From: Burkholderiaceae bacterium
GTDB lineage: Bacteria; Pseudomonadota; Gammaproteobacteria; Burkholderiales; Burkholderiaceae_C
Assembly: GCA_919902775.1 (NCBI GenBank)
Contig: CAKKRJ010000013.1
Location: forward strand, 1-59,201
Length of the DNA: 59,201 nucleotides
Direction of reading: 5' to 3'
Shown: positions 1-8,621 of the stretch, piece after piece
Position numbering within the stretch: position 1 is the stretch's first letter
Layout of the letters: every line of letters begins with the position of its first letter
Made by a program: the position numbers and the translations under genes
The notes under the pieces: generated by a model
Database searches by the model: none
What the model was told of the DNA's origin: nothing
Seen by the model: only the letters and a program-made list of their open reading frames with translations

Positions 1-1467
1 ACCATGATGAAGGTGTCGCACCCCATCGTGTTCGGCCACTGCGTCAAGATCTTCTACAAGGACGCGTTTGCCAAGCACGACGCCTTGTTCAAGGAGTTGG
101 GCGTCAACGTCAACAACGGCATGGCCGATCTGTACAACAAGATCACGGCACTGCCCCAGTCCAAGCAAGACGAGATCAAGCGCGACCTGCACGCCTGCCA
201 CGAAGGCCGCCCCGAGCTGGCCATGGTGGATTCGGCCAAGGGCATCACCAATTTCCACTCGCCCAACGACGTGATCGTGGACGCCTCCATGCCCGCCATG
301 ATCCGCAACGGCGGCAAGATGTGGGGCGCTGATGGCCGCCTGAAAGACGTCAAGGCCGTGATGCCCGAGTCGACTTTCGCCCGCATTTACCAGGAGATGA
401 TCAACTTCTGCAAATGGCATGGCGCTTTCGATCCCAAGACCATGGGCACCGTGCCCAACGTGGGTTTGATGGCCCAGCAAGCCGAAGAATATGGCTCGCA
501 CGACAAGACCTTCGAGATCTCCGAAGACGGCGTGGCCAACATCACCGACTTGAACACCGGTGAGGTGCTGCTGTCCGAAAACGTCGAAGCCGGTGACATC
601 TGGCGCATGTGCCAGTGCAAGGACGCCGCGATCCGTGACTGGGTCAAGCTGGCCGTGACACGTGCCCGCAACTCGGGCATGCCCGTGGTGTTCTGGCTGG
701 ACCAGTACCGTCCGCACGAAGCCCAGCTGATCACAAAGGTCAAGATGTACCTGCACGAGCACAACACCTCGGGTCTGGAAATCCAGATCATGAGCCAGGT
801 GCGTGCCATGCGTTACACCCTGGAGCGCGTCGTGCGCGGTCTGGACACCATCAGTGCTACTGGCAACATCCTGCGCGACTACCTGACCGACCTGTTCCCG
901 ATCATGGAGTTGGGCACCTCGGCCAAGATGCTGTCGGTTGTGCCTTTGATGGCCGGTGGCGGCATGTACGAAACCGGTGCCGGCGGCTCCGCGCCCAAGC
1001 ATGTGCAGCAATTGGTGGAAGAAAACCACCTGCGCTGGGATTCGCTGGGTGAATTCCTGGCGCTGGCCGTGTCGCTGGAAGACCTCGGCTTGAAGACAGG
1101 CAACGCCAAGGCCACCGTGTTGTCGAAAACGCTGGATGCCGCCACAGGGCAACTGCTCGACAACAACAAGAACCCCTCGCCCAAGACCGGTCAGCTGGAC
1201 AACCGAGGCAGCCAGTTCTACCTCGCCATGTACTGGGCACAGGCCTTGGCTGCACAAACCGAAGACGCCGCGTTGGCCGCCCAGTTCGCGCCTTTGGCCA
1301 AGCAACTGAGCGACAACGAGCAAAAGATCGTGGAAGAATTCAACGCCGTGCAGGGCAAGCCTGTGGACATCGGTGGTTATTACATGCCTGACCAGGCCAA
1401 GCTGGCCGCCATCATGCGCCCCAGCGCCACCTTCAATGCGGCACTGGCCGCCGCCGTGAAGAGCTGA
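1..1467 (+). CDS. icd: NADP-dependent isocitrate dehydrogenase, monomeric type (5' end outside window)
   Basis: C-terminal 488 or so residues of the roughly 740-residue monomeric isocitrate dehydrogenase, which converts isocitrate to 2-oxoglutarate and CO2 with NADP in the TCA cycle. The frame is open from the first base, and the segment beginning [13 protein letters not shown] is internal to this family, so the ATG at base 4 is not the start. Family-typical stretches include [31 protein letters not shown] and [18 protein letters not shown] near the C-terminus. The gene ends in TGA and is followed by a clear intrinsic terminator. The next gene converges on it. The family call is firm; the missing N-terminus cannot be judged. 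Confidence 0.95.
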   Translation, partial: TMMKVSHPIVFGHCVKIFYKDAFAKHDALFKELGVNVNNGMADLYNKITALPQSKQDEIKRDLHACHEGRPELAMVDSAKGITNFHSPNDVIVDASMPAMIRNGGKMWGADGRLKDVKAVMPESTFARIYQEMINFCKWHGAFDPKTMGTVPNVGLMAQQAEEYGSHDKTFEISEDGVANITDLNTGEVLLSENVEAGDIWRMCQCKDAAIRDWVKLAVTRARNSGMPVVFWLDQYRPHEAQLITKVKMYLHEHNTSGLEIQIMSQVRAMRYTLERVVRGLDTISATGNILRDYLTDLFPIMELGTSAKMLSVVPLMAGGGMYETGAGGSAPKHVQQLVEENHLRWDSLGEFLALAVSLEDLGLKTGNAKATVLSKTLDAATGQLLDNNKNPSPKTGQLDNRGSQFYLAMYWAQALAAQTEDAALAAQFAPLAKQLSDNEQKIVEEFNAVQGKPVDIGGYYMPDQAKLAAIMRPSATFNAALAAAVKS

Positions 1468-1484
1468 TCAGCCGACTCGGTCCC

Positions 1485-1522
1485 AAAAGCCACTCCGGCC
1501 GCCACGGCCCGAGTGGCTTTTT
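1485..1522 (+). terminator. Intrinsic terminator after isocitrate dehydrogenase
   Basis: An 11-bp stem pairs 1485-1495 with 1511-1521, with a GC-rich loop that can itself pair, ending in a run of T. The A-run on the left arm and T-run on the right arm could let it work in both directions between the two convergent genes. Confidence 0.8.
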
Positions 1523-1528
1523 CACGTC

Positions 1529-1583
1529 CATTCGCGCGCAGGATCAACGGTTCATTGTGGGAGGCCGCCCCTGCGGCCGAAGG
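1529..1583. repeat. REP-like palindrome pair (family A, left unit degraded)
   Basis: The right unit (about 1555-1583) has the TGTGGGAG head followed by the palindrome GGCCGCCCCTGCGGCC and a GAAGG tail. A degraded inverted partner, recognised by CATTCGCGCGCAGG, lies at 1529-1542. It sits between two convergent genes. The same head and palindrome recur about ten times in the window. Confidence 0.8.
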
Positions 1584-1591
1584 TTGTGGTG

Positions 1592-2845
1592 TCAGCGGCT
1601 GTACGCCAGACCCAGGGCCACGCCGCCAAACAAATCGCCTTCGACCAGTTTCACGCCGGGAAACGCGGCCTGCAAAGTTTGCTGGAACGTGCGCAAAGCC
1701 GATGAGCCGCCTGTAAGGTATATCGCATCCAGCGACGCGTCGGTCAAGCCTGCGCGTTGCACACACTCACGCGCGCAAGCCACTGTGCGGGCCAGCAATT
1801 CGTGCAGATGGGCTTGCATGTCGGGCACGTCCAGGGGGGCTTGCAGGCCGTGTTCGACCACCGACAGGTCCATGTGGGTGCCTGCGTCGTGCACCGAGCA
1901 ACGGATCTTGGCCTGCTCGACTTCGTGCGCAATGTGGTGGCCGTGGCGTTCGGTCAGCACCCGCATCAGGCGTTCGTGCAAGCGCGGGTCGCTGTAGTTG
2001 CTGCGCAGCGTCTTGGCGTGGCTGATGGCCTTGGGTTGGTATTGCCAGTGAATCAGGTGCCAGGTGGCCAGGTCAAAAAAGACCCGGCTGGGCACCTCGC
2101 GTTGTTCCGGACCCATGTGTTTGTAGCCCAGCAGCGGCATGACCTGGGACAGGTTGAGCTGCCGGTCGTAGTCGGTGCCACCGATGTGCACGCCGCTGGT
2201 GGCCAGGATGTCGGCGCTGCGGTCGGCGTTCTTCATGCGGTCTGGGCCCAGCCGCACCACGGTGAAGTCCGAGGTGCCGCCGCCCAGGTCTACCACCAGC
2301 ACGGTGCTTTCCTGGGTCAGGCGTTGTTCGTAATCCAGCGCAGCAGCGATGGGCTCCAGCTGGAAAGACACCTCGTCAAAGCCGACCGACTGAGCCACCT
2401 GGCGCAGCGAGGCCTCGGCTTGCGCGTCGCGCAGAGGGTCGTCGTCCACAAAATGCACGGGGCGGCCCATCACCACGCGGCGTGGCGCTTGGCCCAGGTT
2501 GTGGGTGGCGCGTTCGCGCAGGGTGGCCAGAAAGGTGCCGATGATGTCTTGAAAGCTGATCTGCTGGTGCCCGATCTGCGTGGTCTCCATCAGCAAAGGG
2601 CTGCCCAGCAGGCTTTTGAGCGAACGCATCAAGCGGCCATCGGTGCCTTCCAGGTAGTGCCGAATGGCGTCGCGTCCGAAGTGCGTGCTGTTGTCTTCGG
2701 CGTTGTAAAACACGGCGGTGGGCATGGCCAGCGCGTCGCCTTCCAGCGGAATCAGGCGTGCGCTGCCCTGCGAGCCGAGCCAGGCCATGGCGGAGTTGGA
2801 GGTGCCGAAATCGATGCCGAGCGTGTCGGCGGGGAAGGTCATCAT
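1592..2845 (-). CDS. Hsp70-family (YegD-like) chaperone homologue
   Basis: About 417 residues with an actin/Hsp70 ATPase fold. Phosphate-binding motif 1 (GIDFGTSNS) is at residues 10-18, motif 2 (DLGGGTSD) at 186-193, IGGTDYD at 221-227, and a C-terminal adenosine-type motif YLTGGSSA precedes FGGVALGLA. The protein is much shorter than DnaK (about 640) and lacks its substrate-binding lid, matching the YegD-like class (about 450 residues in E. coli), whose client is not established. The start is placed at one of two adjacent ATGs (2845 or 2842) because the motif begins right after them; the upstream open stretch is poor in recognisable sequence. I see no convincing Shine-Dalgarno. It converges on isocitrate dehydrogenase. 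Confidence 0.85.
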   Translation of the reverse strand: MMTFPADTLGIDFGTSNSAMAWLGSQGSARLIPLEGDALAMPTAVFYNAEDNSTHFGRDAIRHYLEGTDGRLMRSLKSLLGSPLLMETTQIGHQQISFQDIIGTFLATLRERATHNLGQAPRRVVMGRPVHFVDDDPLRDAQAEASLRQVAQSVGFDEVSFQLEPIAAALDYEQRLTQESTVLVVDLGGGTSDFTVVRLGPDRMKNADRSADILATSGVHIGGTDYDRQLNLSQVMPLLGYKHMGPEQREVPSRVFFDLATWHLIHWQYQPKAISHAKTLRSNYSDPRLHERLMRVLTERHGHHIAHEVEQAKIRCSVHDAGTHMDLSVVEHGLQAPLDVPDMQAHLHELLARTVACARECVQRAGLTDASLDAIYLTGGSSALRTFQQTLQAAFPGVKLVEGDLFGGVALGLAYSR

Positions 2846-3043
2846 GGGAAGAAGTGAAGCGGACTGTCTTGACAGCAGGGAGAGGAGGGCTTGACAGGCG
2901 GGCGTTGCCTGATTTTTCCGGAACCGGCGATTGTGCCACCTGTCAGCGCTCAAAAATGGGCGCTGGACGGACTGTTTTTGAGGGGCCGCAGGCTGTTCAG
3001 TCGGTCAATGCGCGGGGGAAGCGGGGCAAGGCCCAGCGTTTTT

Positions 3044-3087
3044 TGTGAGAGGCCGCCCCTGCGGCCGAAGCATTCACGCGCAGGGGG
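3044..3087. repeat. REP-like palindromes (family A)
   Basis: One unit with a slightly altered head (TGTGAGAG) and the perfect GGCCGCCCCTGCGGCC palindrome is followed directly by a half unit starting GCATTCACGCGCAGG. It lies between the H-NS-like gene and the Hsp70-like gene. The arrangement of units is the reverse of the usual order in this window. Confidence 0.75.
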
Positions 3088-3097
3088 ATGGGCTTGC

Positions 3098-3376
3098 TCA
3101 ACGGCGATTGAAATACTTTCGCATTTCAGCCAGGGTTTTGGCCTCTTTGGATTGGATGGGGATCACCTTGGCCTGGGCATTTGGAAAAAGGTCTTCCTGA
3201 CTCAGGTTGTACTTTTCCATCAAGGCTTTGATCTGGGTGGTGCCGGTATCGATTTCTTTTTGCCGGATTTGGGCTTGCGCCAGTTCGAGCGCAATTTTTT
3301 TGGAAATCTCCAGTGACTGGGCAATTTTCAAATCCAGATCGGCCTTTTGTTGTTGCAGTTGCTGGAGTGAAGACAT
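3098..3376 (-). CDS. Small H-NS-like coiled-coil protein without DNA-binding tail
   Basis: A 92-residue protein. Residues 1-55 are a charged heptad-like helix rich in Q, L and K. The segment IKALMEKYNLSQEDLFP resembles the end of the oligomerisation domain and the linker of betaproteobacterial H-NS proteins. The usual C-terminal DNA-binding motif (TWSGRGRxP type) is absent; the chain ends KTLAEMRKYFNRR. Start chosen at the ATG at 3376, where the coiled coil begins; ten further codons are open upstream. It is flanked by a REP element and a divergent sensor kinase. It could be an H-NS-like modulator acting by hetero-oligomerisation, or an unrelated coiled-coil protein; the H-NS link is moderate at best. 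Confidence 0.55.
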   Translation of the reverse strand: MSSLQQLQQQKADLDLKIAQSLEISKKIALELAQAQIRQKEIDTGTTQIKALMEKYNLSQEDLFPNAQAKVIPIQSKEAKTLAEMRKYFNRR

Positions 3377-3607
3377 GGCGGTTTTTCTCAAAGAAAGTGC
3401 TGACAAGATGGGCGAAATCTAACAGCGCCTCTGGTGGGTTTTCACATCAAACTTCATGGAAACACACAGATCCTCATAAGCCTGACCGCGACCGTTGTTC
3501 AGATGCGGCAAATGCTCACAATGGCTCTCACTTTCAGCCTCAATTTGGGGGCCAATGGCGATGCGGTCGGTTTTTGGGAGCTTGAACTTCTATGATTTGA
3601 CGAAATC

Positions 3608-5491
3608 ATGAAGCGCCTTTTGTTTTTACTGTTGCTGTTGTTTTTTCAGGTGTCCGGACACGCTGGTGAGGCGCGCTATCGGATCGAGACCGCTTACCAC
3701 CACGACGACGCCTCCGCGCGCACAGTCCAGACCGCAGCAGCGTTGGCGTTCACGCCTTATGAGGGAATTTTGCGTCAGGGCTTCACCCAGGGGGACACCT
3801 GGATTCGACTCCAGATCCACGCGCTGGAGACCGGTGTGGATGCCGGTCGGGCGGAGCCGGGGCGTTCACCGGTGCTCAGAGTGGGGCCTTACTTTCTGGA
3901 CGATGTGGCGTTTTATGAACAGCAGGGTGGACGCTGGCTGGCGCAGCAAGGCGGGGATCTGCATGTCAAACAGACAAAAAATTGTCCAGATGATTTGTAT
4001 TGTTTTGCGCTGGCGGCATTCGATGGGGGGTCGTCCACGGTTTATCTGAAAGTGAAGACCGCCGGCGTCAGGATGGTGCAGACGACCGTCATCGCCGCCG
4101 ACGAGGTGACGCCCGCTGCGATTGTTCGCATTGGGAGCATGACCGTGTCGCTGACCCTGGCTGTGGCCGTGCTGGTGTTGTCGTTGGCCTTCTTTTTTAT
4201 TGAGCGTTCCAGCGTGCTGCATGTTTTTTGCTGGGTTCAGGGTATCGTGGTTTTGTCGATAGCAGCGAACACCGGTCTCCTGGCGAAGTGGCTGGATTTT
4301 TTCTCGCCTGAAACGCTCAATGACTTGGGCAATCTGATGATGGTGATGCGGGGCGCTTCGATTGTGCTGTTGGGTTGGGTGGTCATGAAGCCCTACCGTC
4401 CGGCGCCAGCCTATCGAATCGCTGTCGTGGTCATGCTGGTCATGTGTGGCGTCAACCTGTTGGGTGTGTTGACGGCGCATGCGGTGTGGGCTTTGAAGGC
4501 CAATGCGTTCTTGCTGTGGCTGAATTTGCTGGTGTTGGTGCTGGCGATTTTGTCGGCACAACACATCACCACTCAACTGCGGAAGATTTTGTTGATCAGT
4601 TTTTTCATCTTCTTTTGTTTTGTCAGCTTGGGCTTGTATGCCAGTCTGGGCCTGGTCTGGTGGCATGACTACACGGGCTTGTTGCAATCCATTGCCGACT
4701 GGCGGCTCAATGGCGTGCCCATTGGGATAGCGGTGTTCTGGCTGGTGGCAACGGAAACATCCCATCGGAAAATGCAGAAGTTGCAAGAGCTGCAAAGTTT
4801 GCAGATGGAAGCGGCCCAGTCCAAAGCCCATCAGGAAAAACTGAGTGAGCGCAGGGAGCTGATCGACATGTTGACCCATGAGCTGAAGACACCATTGGGC
4901 ACCATCAAGTTTGCGTTGGCCTCCCTCAAAAGAGCGGCCCAATCACAAGGCGTGTCTCTTGAGAGGGTTCAGCACATTGACGCTTCGGTGAACCGCATGG
5001 ACGCGCTGATCGAGCATGTGGCGCTGTCCAACAAAATTGAGCGCCACGATGCTCGTGGTTCAGCCGAAACGATTTCGGCGCAGGAATTGATGAATGTCGT
5101 GATGCAGGAATACCGGGATGCAGACCGGTTTGAATTGGACATTCAGGAGGGTGCATTTTTTTACGCAGACCCGTATTTCCTGGCGTTGATCGTCGAGAAC
5201 CTGGTCAGCAACGCCGTCAAATACGCGGCCGATGGAAAAATCAGGATCAGCATCACGCTAAAGGCAGGGCCCATGACCTGCTTTCAGATCCGAAACCGTG
5301 TCGCCACGGAAAGCTTGCCCGACGAAAACCGTTTGTTTGAACGGTATTACCGGCATTCCAATTTTCAGAACCACCCCGGCATGGGCATTGGTTTGAGCCT
5401 GGTGCATTCGGCAGCCGAAAAAATGGGGGCCACGGTGCACTACCACCAAGAGGACCAGGACGTTATTTTTGAAGTGAGGATACCTTGTTGA
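3608..5491 (+). CDS. Membrane sensor histidine kinase, 7TMR-DISM type
   Basis: 627 residues. An N-terminal signal-like segment precedes a periplasmic domain of the 7TMR-DISM extracellular class (about 25-165), then some seven hydrophobic helices (about 173-385), a short coiled coil, a HisKA domain with the phosphoacceptor His424 in LTHELKTPLG, and an HATPase domain with N box ENLVSNAVKYA and GMGIGLSLV. It presumably autophosphorylates in response to an unknown periplasmic ligand and passes phosphate to the regulator encoded next, whose start overlaps its stop codon. The segment where a DxGxG G1 box is expected reads IRNRVATESLPDENRLFERYYR, so that box is atypical. The ATG at 3608 leads straight into a good signal-type helix. 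Confidence 0.9.
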   Translation: MKRLLFLLLLLFFQVSGHAGEARYRIETAYHHDDASARTVQTAAALAFTPYEGILRQGFTQGDTWIRLQIHALETGVDAGRAEPGRSPVLRVGPYFLDDVAFYEQQGGRWLAQQGGDLHVKQTKNCPDDLYCFALAAFDGGSSTVYLKVKTAGVRMVQTTVIAADEVTPAAIVRIGSMTVSLTLAVAVLVLSLAFFFIERSSVLHVFCWVQGIVVLSIAANTGLLAKWLDFFSPETLNDLGNLMMVMRGASIVLLGWVVMKPYRPAPAYRIAVVVMLVMCGVNLLGVLTAHAVWALKANAFLLWLNLLVLVLAILSAQHITTQLRKILLISFFIFFCFVSLGLYASLGLVWWHDYTGLLQSIADWRLNGVPIGIAVFWLVATETSHRKMQKLQELQSLQMEAAQSKAHQEKLSERRELIDMLTHELKTPLGTIKFALASLKRAAQSQGVSLERVQHIDASVNRMDALIEHVALSNKIERHDARGSAETISAQELMNVVMQEYRDADRFELDIQEGAFFYADPYFLALIVENLVSNAVKYAADGKIRISITLKAGPMTCFQIRNRVATESLPDENRLFERYYRHSNFQNHPGMGIGLSLVHSAAEKMGATVHYHQEDQDVIFEVRIPC

Positions 5492-6231
5492 GCCCTGCCC
5501 AGCCTTTTGCACCCAGCGATGCGCACTGGCCACTGGTGGTGGCGCTGGTGGAGGACGATCGCCTGTTGCGTGAGGAAATTGAGGTGCACCTGACGGCCCA
5601 TGGTTTCCAGGTGCACGCCGCCAACAGCGCATCGGGATTGGACGATCTGAATGCCCGCATTGCCTTCGATCTTTACCTCATTGACCTGAACTTGCCCGGA
5701 GAAAATGGCTTGAGCCTGTGCCGCCGTGTGCGGCAGGCGAGGCCCGATGCCGGCATCGTGATCATGACGGCCCGCGTGGCATTGAACGACCGGATTGCCG
5801 GGTACAAGCAAGGTGGCGCAGACATTTACCTCACCAAACCGGTGTCGCCGGATGAGTTGGTGTTGGTGATGCTGAGTCTGGGGCGACGTCTCAAGCAGGC
5901 CCAGACGACCAAAGAGTGGTCCCTGAGTTTGCGTGACCGCACCTTGCTGGGGCCAGACCAGACCCAAAAGCTGCGCTTGACCAGCAAGGAAAAAATGGTT
6001 TTGCTGGCCTTGGTGCAGGCCAAGGACAACACCCTGGAATCGGGTGCGCTGTGCGACTTGTTTGCAGACGAGGACGACGATACCTTGATGAGCAAACACG
6101 CCCTGGAAGAGATGATTGCCCGCTTGCGCAAAAAATTCAAAAGCGTGCAGGTCGAGGGGGATGAACCGGCCATCAAGTCGGTGTGGGGTGTGGGTTACCA
6201 GCTGTGCGTCAGGATCAACTTTGTGCATTGA
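5485..6231 (+). CDS. OmpR/PhoB-type response regulator
   Basis: 248 residues. The receiver domain (about 15-130) shows the acidic pair EDD, the phosphorylatable Asp in FDLYLIDLNLPGENG and the conserved Lys in LTKPVSP. The C-terminal winged-helix domain (about 150-245) has RLTSKEKMVLLALVQ, an RLRKKF recognition-helix region and SVWGVGYQL, typical of OmpR-like DNA-binding domains. The only in-frame starts before the receiver fold are TTG codons at 5485 and 5488, overlapping the end of the kinase gene, which suggests translational coupling. It is the cognate partner of the upstream kinase; target genes are not evident. Confidence 0.9.
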   Translation: MLSPAQPFAPSDAHWPLVVALVEDDRLLREEIEVHLTAHGFQVHAANSASGLDDLNARIAFDLYLIDLNLPGENGLSLCRRVRQARPDAGIVIMTARVALNDRIAGYKQGGADIYLTKPVSPDELVLVMLSLGRRLKQAQTTKEWSLSLRDRTLLGPDQTQKLRLTSKEKMVLLALVQAKDNTLESGALCDLFADEDDDTLMSKHALEEMIARLRKKFKSVQVEGDEPAIKSVWGVGYQLCVRINFVH

Positions 6232-6316
6232 AGCGGGGCGGCGGACTGCCGGCGGCGCAAATCCGTCTTGGGTCCTTGTTTTGGGTTAGATTCAGTGGGT
6301 TTTAAAATTCAAACCC

Positions 6317-6574
6317 ATGACCGATACCACCACTGCTGCTGCCCGCCCCGAACTGCCCGATCACTTGTCCATCGATCCGCGCAGCCCGTTCCACATCCGC
6401 GCTGTGTTTGAGCACGACATCGGCATCCGCTTCAATGGCAAAGAGCGCAACGATGTCGAGGAATATTGCGTCAGCGAAGGCTGGGTACGGGTGCCCGCAG
6501 GCAAGACGCTGGACCGCAAAGGCCAGCCCCTGTTGATCAAGCTCAAGGGCCAGGTCGAAGCGTTTTACCGCTGA
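6317..6574 (+). CDS. DUF3297 family protein
   Basis: 85-residue protein of a small conserved proteobacterial family of unknown function. The match is seen in LPDHLSIDPRSPFH near the N-terminus, GIRFNGKERNDVEEYC in the middle and the basic GQVEAFYR end. There is no signal peptide or membrane segment, so it is probably cytoplasmic. An AT-rich inverted sequence (GGGTTT ... AAACCC, 6297-6316) sits immediately before the ATG and may lie in the leader. The stop falls only a few bases from the end of the convergent aconitase-family gene. Confidence 0.85.
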   Translation: MTDTTTAAARPELPDHLSIDPRSPFHIRAVFEHDIGIRFNGKERNDVEEYCVSEGWVRVPAGKTLDRKGQPLLIKLKGQVEAFYR

Positions 6575-6578
6575 GTTT

Positions 6579-8618
6579 TCAGGCCGCGCTCACCCGCCGC
6601 TGCAACGCTTCAAACGAGATCAATTCCCCCGCCAGCGCGCTGGCCATCACCGTGGGTGGGCTGGCCAGCCAAACCTGGCCGGGCCCTGAACGGCCCGGAA
6701 AATTCCGGTTGATGGCGCTCACCGTCACTTGCGCCGGATCGGTGGACGAACCCGGTCCGCAGTTGGCGCAGGCCCCGCACGAGGGCTGCAGGATGCGCAC
6801 ACCCAAGGCGGTGAAGGTTTTGTCATAGCCTTTGGCCTTGCAGTAGTCGCGCACAGCGGTGGTGCCGTATTGCAAGAAAACCTGCACGCCTTCAGGCACC
6901 TTCAGGCCGTGTGCCAGACCCCAGGCCAGGACCGCGTGGTAGTGCTCAAAGTCTTCCCGTTTGCCGGCGGTGCACGAGCCGCCATAGGCGATGTCGATGC
7001 GCACGCGCTCGTGCAAGTCAGACAGGGCCAGACCTTGGCCGGGGTCGCCGGGCCGGGCCACCATGGGGCAGAGCGTGTCCAGTTCGACCGTCATCTGGTG
7101 TGCGTAGCGCGCACCGTCGTCGCTGTGCATCCAGTCTTCGATCTGGAAGTCCACGCCACGGCGTTCTTTCAAAAAGCGCCGTGTCTCGGCATCTGGTGCC
7201 ACGATGCCGGTCAGTCCGCCCAGCTCGGCGCACATGTTGGTGAGGGTGGCGCGCTCGTCGGTGTTCAGGCGTGCGATGCCGTCGCCGCAGAACTCGAACA
7301 CTTTGCCCACGCCCTGTCCTTCACGAATGAAGGGCGTGGCCAGCAAGTGCAGCATCAGGTCTTTGGCGGTGACGCCCGCGTGCAGCTGGCCTTGCAGTTC
7401 GACGCGCACGCATTCGGGCAGCGTCACGCGCACCGCACCGGTGACAAAGGCGTTGGCCATGTCGGTGGTGCCCACGCCAAAGGCCACGCAGCCCAAAGCG
7501 CCGCTGTGAGGGGTGTGCGAATCGGTGCCCACCACCACCTGGCCAGGCAGGGCGTAGTGCTCGGCCACCATGGCGTGCGAGATGCCCGCCACGTTGCTGC
7601 CGTCGCCCAGCAGCACTTCGGCATCGGTCAGGGTGCGGTGCAGGGTCAGGCCGTGGCGTGCGGCAAAGTCGCGCTGCGCACGGCCCATGGCGTGCATGTT
7701 GGCGATCAGCCCGCCGCGCACATGGGCCGGGCTTTCCTCGACATAAGACGTGTGGTCTTCAAACACCACGATCTGTTCCGGACGTTGCAAACGCACATGC
7801 TCGCCCAGCGCGCCGCGCAGCAGCGTGTCGGCCATGCCGGTGTAGTACTCGTGGATGAAGCGCCAGTCGGCCCGCACGAACAGGCCCATGCCGGGCTGGG
7901 GTTGTGCGGGCGTGTGGGGGGCTGCCAGGCGGTGGCGTGAGAGGATTTTTTCAAACAGCGTTTGAGAGCCCGCATTCGCGAGCAGGGGCTCGCTCCCACA
8001 AGGGGCCGCAGCTTTGGGGGGGGGCGTGTCTGTGTGGGAGGCTGCCCCTGCGGCTGAATCCACGTGCTTCAAGAACCGCTGCCCCCAGCGCAACAAGCCG
8101 CCCGCGCTCAGAATCGACGCCGCCAAATCTTCACGACCTTGCACCAGATCGGCCAGCGTGATGGGCTCACCGCGCGCGATGCGCTCCAGCAGGCCGAAAT
8201 CGGTGGAGGTGAACAAGCCGATGTTGTCGGCGTTTTGGCGGTAGATGCGTTCAAAGCTCTCGGCGATCACCAATTGCACACCCGCCAACTTTTCGGCGGT
8301 GGGGCTGTGCTCGCGCGACGAGCCTTTGCCATAGCGACGTCCGGCCACCAGCACGGCAAAGCCCGCTTGCCTGAGCGCCTGGCGTCCGATGGGGGTGTCG
8401 CCCTCGCAGCGCAGCCCGGTGTGGGCAAAGTCGCCCAGTGTGTCGTCGTAATGGCTGAGGATGTGCACCGGCGTGATCTCGTCGGTGGACACGTCGTCAC
8501 GCAGCGGTCCGACCTGTTCGCGCGTGAGGGTCTCGCCGGCCAGCTGGCGGCGGATTTGTGCGGGGTCTTGGCTCAGGTACAGCACGCGCAGTGGCGTGTT
8601 CAATGCAAGGTTGTTCAT
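6579..8618 (-). CDS. Aconitase-family hydratase with swapped domain order (LeuD-like + LeuC-like)
   Basis: 679 residues. A LeuD-like swivelling domain comes first (about 1-185, with GRRYGKGSSREHSP), then a linker, then the catalytic LeuC/aconitase domain (about 230-679). The iron-sulfur ligands look intact: Cys549 in GGSCTAGK, then Cys614 and Cys617 in SCGACANCG. Normal aconitases have the swivel domain last. Together with the divergent lyase, CoA-transferase and Bug receptor, a (de)hydratase for a C5 or branched dicarboxylate such as citraconate/citramalate is plausible; this is inference. Residues about 187-216 are encoded by an inserted REP pair, and a run of nine C on the coding strand (8016-8024) gives the linker Pro codons. 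Substrate unproven. Confidence 0.85.
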   Translation of the reverse strand: MNNLALNTPLRVLYLSQDPAQIRRQLAGETLTREQVGPLRDDVSTDEITPVHILSHYDDTLGDFAHTGLRCEGDTPIGRQALRQAGFAVLVAGRRYGKGSSREHSPTAEKLAGVQLVIAESFERIYRQNADNIGLFTSTDFGLLERIARGEPITLADLVQGREDLAASILSAGGLLRWGQRFLKHVDSAAGAASHTDTPPPKAAAPCGSEPLLANAGSQTLFEKILSRHRLAAPHTPAQPQPGMGLFVRADWRFIHEYYTGMADTLLRGALGEHVRLQRPEQIVVFEDHTSYVEESPAHVRGGLIANMHAMGRAQRDFAARHGLTLHRTLTDAEVLLGDGSNVAGISHAMVAEHYALPGQVVVGTDSHTPHSGALGCVAFGVGTTDMANAFVTGAVRVTLPECVRVELQGQLHAGVTAKDLMLHLLATPFIREGQGVGKVFEFCGDGIARLNTDERATLTNMCAELGGLTGIVAPDAETRRFLKERRGVDFQIEDWMHSDDGARYAHQMTVELDTLCPMVARPGDPGQGLALSDLHERVRIDIAYGGSCTAGKREDFEHYHAVLAWGLAHGLKVPEGVQVFLQYGTTAVRDYCKAKGYDKTFTALGVRILQPSCGACANCGPGSSTDPAQVTVSAINRNFPGRSGPGQVWLASPPTVMASALAGELISFEALQRRVSAA
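7972..8060. repeat. REP pair (family A) inside the aconitase-family coding sequence
   Basis: Two inverted units: GCATTCGCGAGCAGGGG... ending CTCCCACA at 7972-8000, and TGTGGGAG followed by GCTGCCCCTGCGGC at about 8031-8060. The intervening spacer contains nine consecutive G on the plus strand (8016-8024). The pair is read through in frame and supplies the Ala/Pro/Gly-rich linker of the hydratase. Confidence 0.8.
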
Positions 8619-8621
8619 GGC

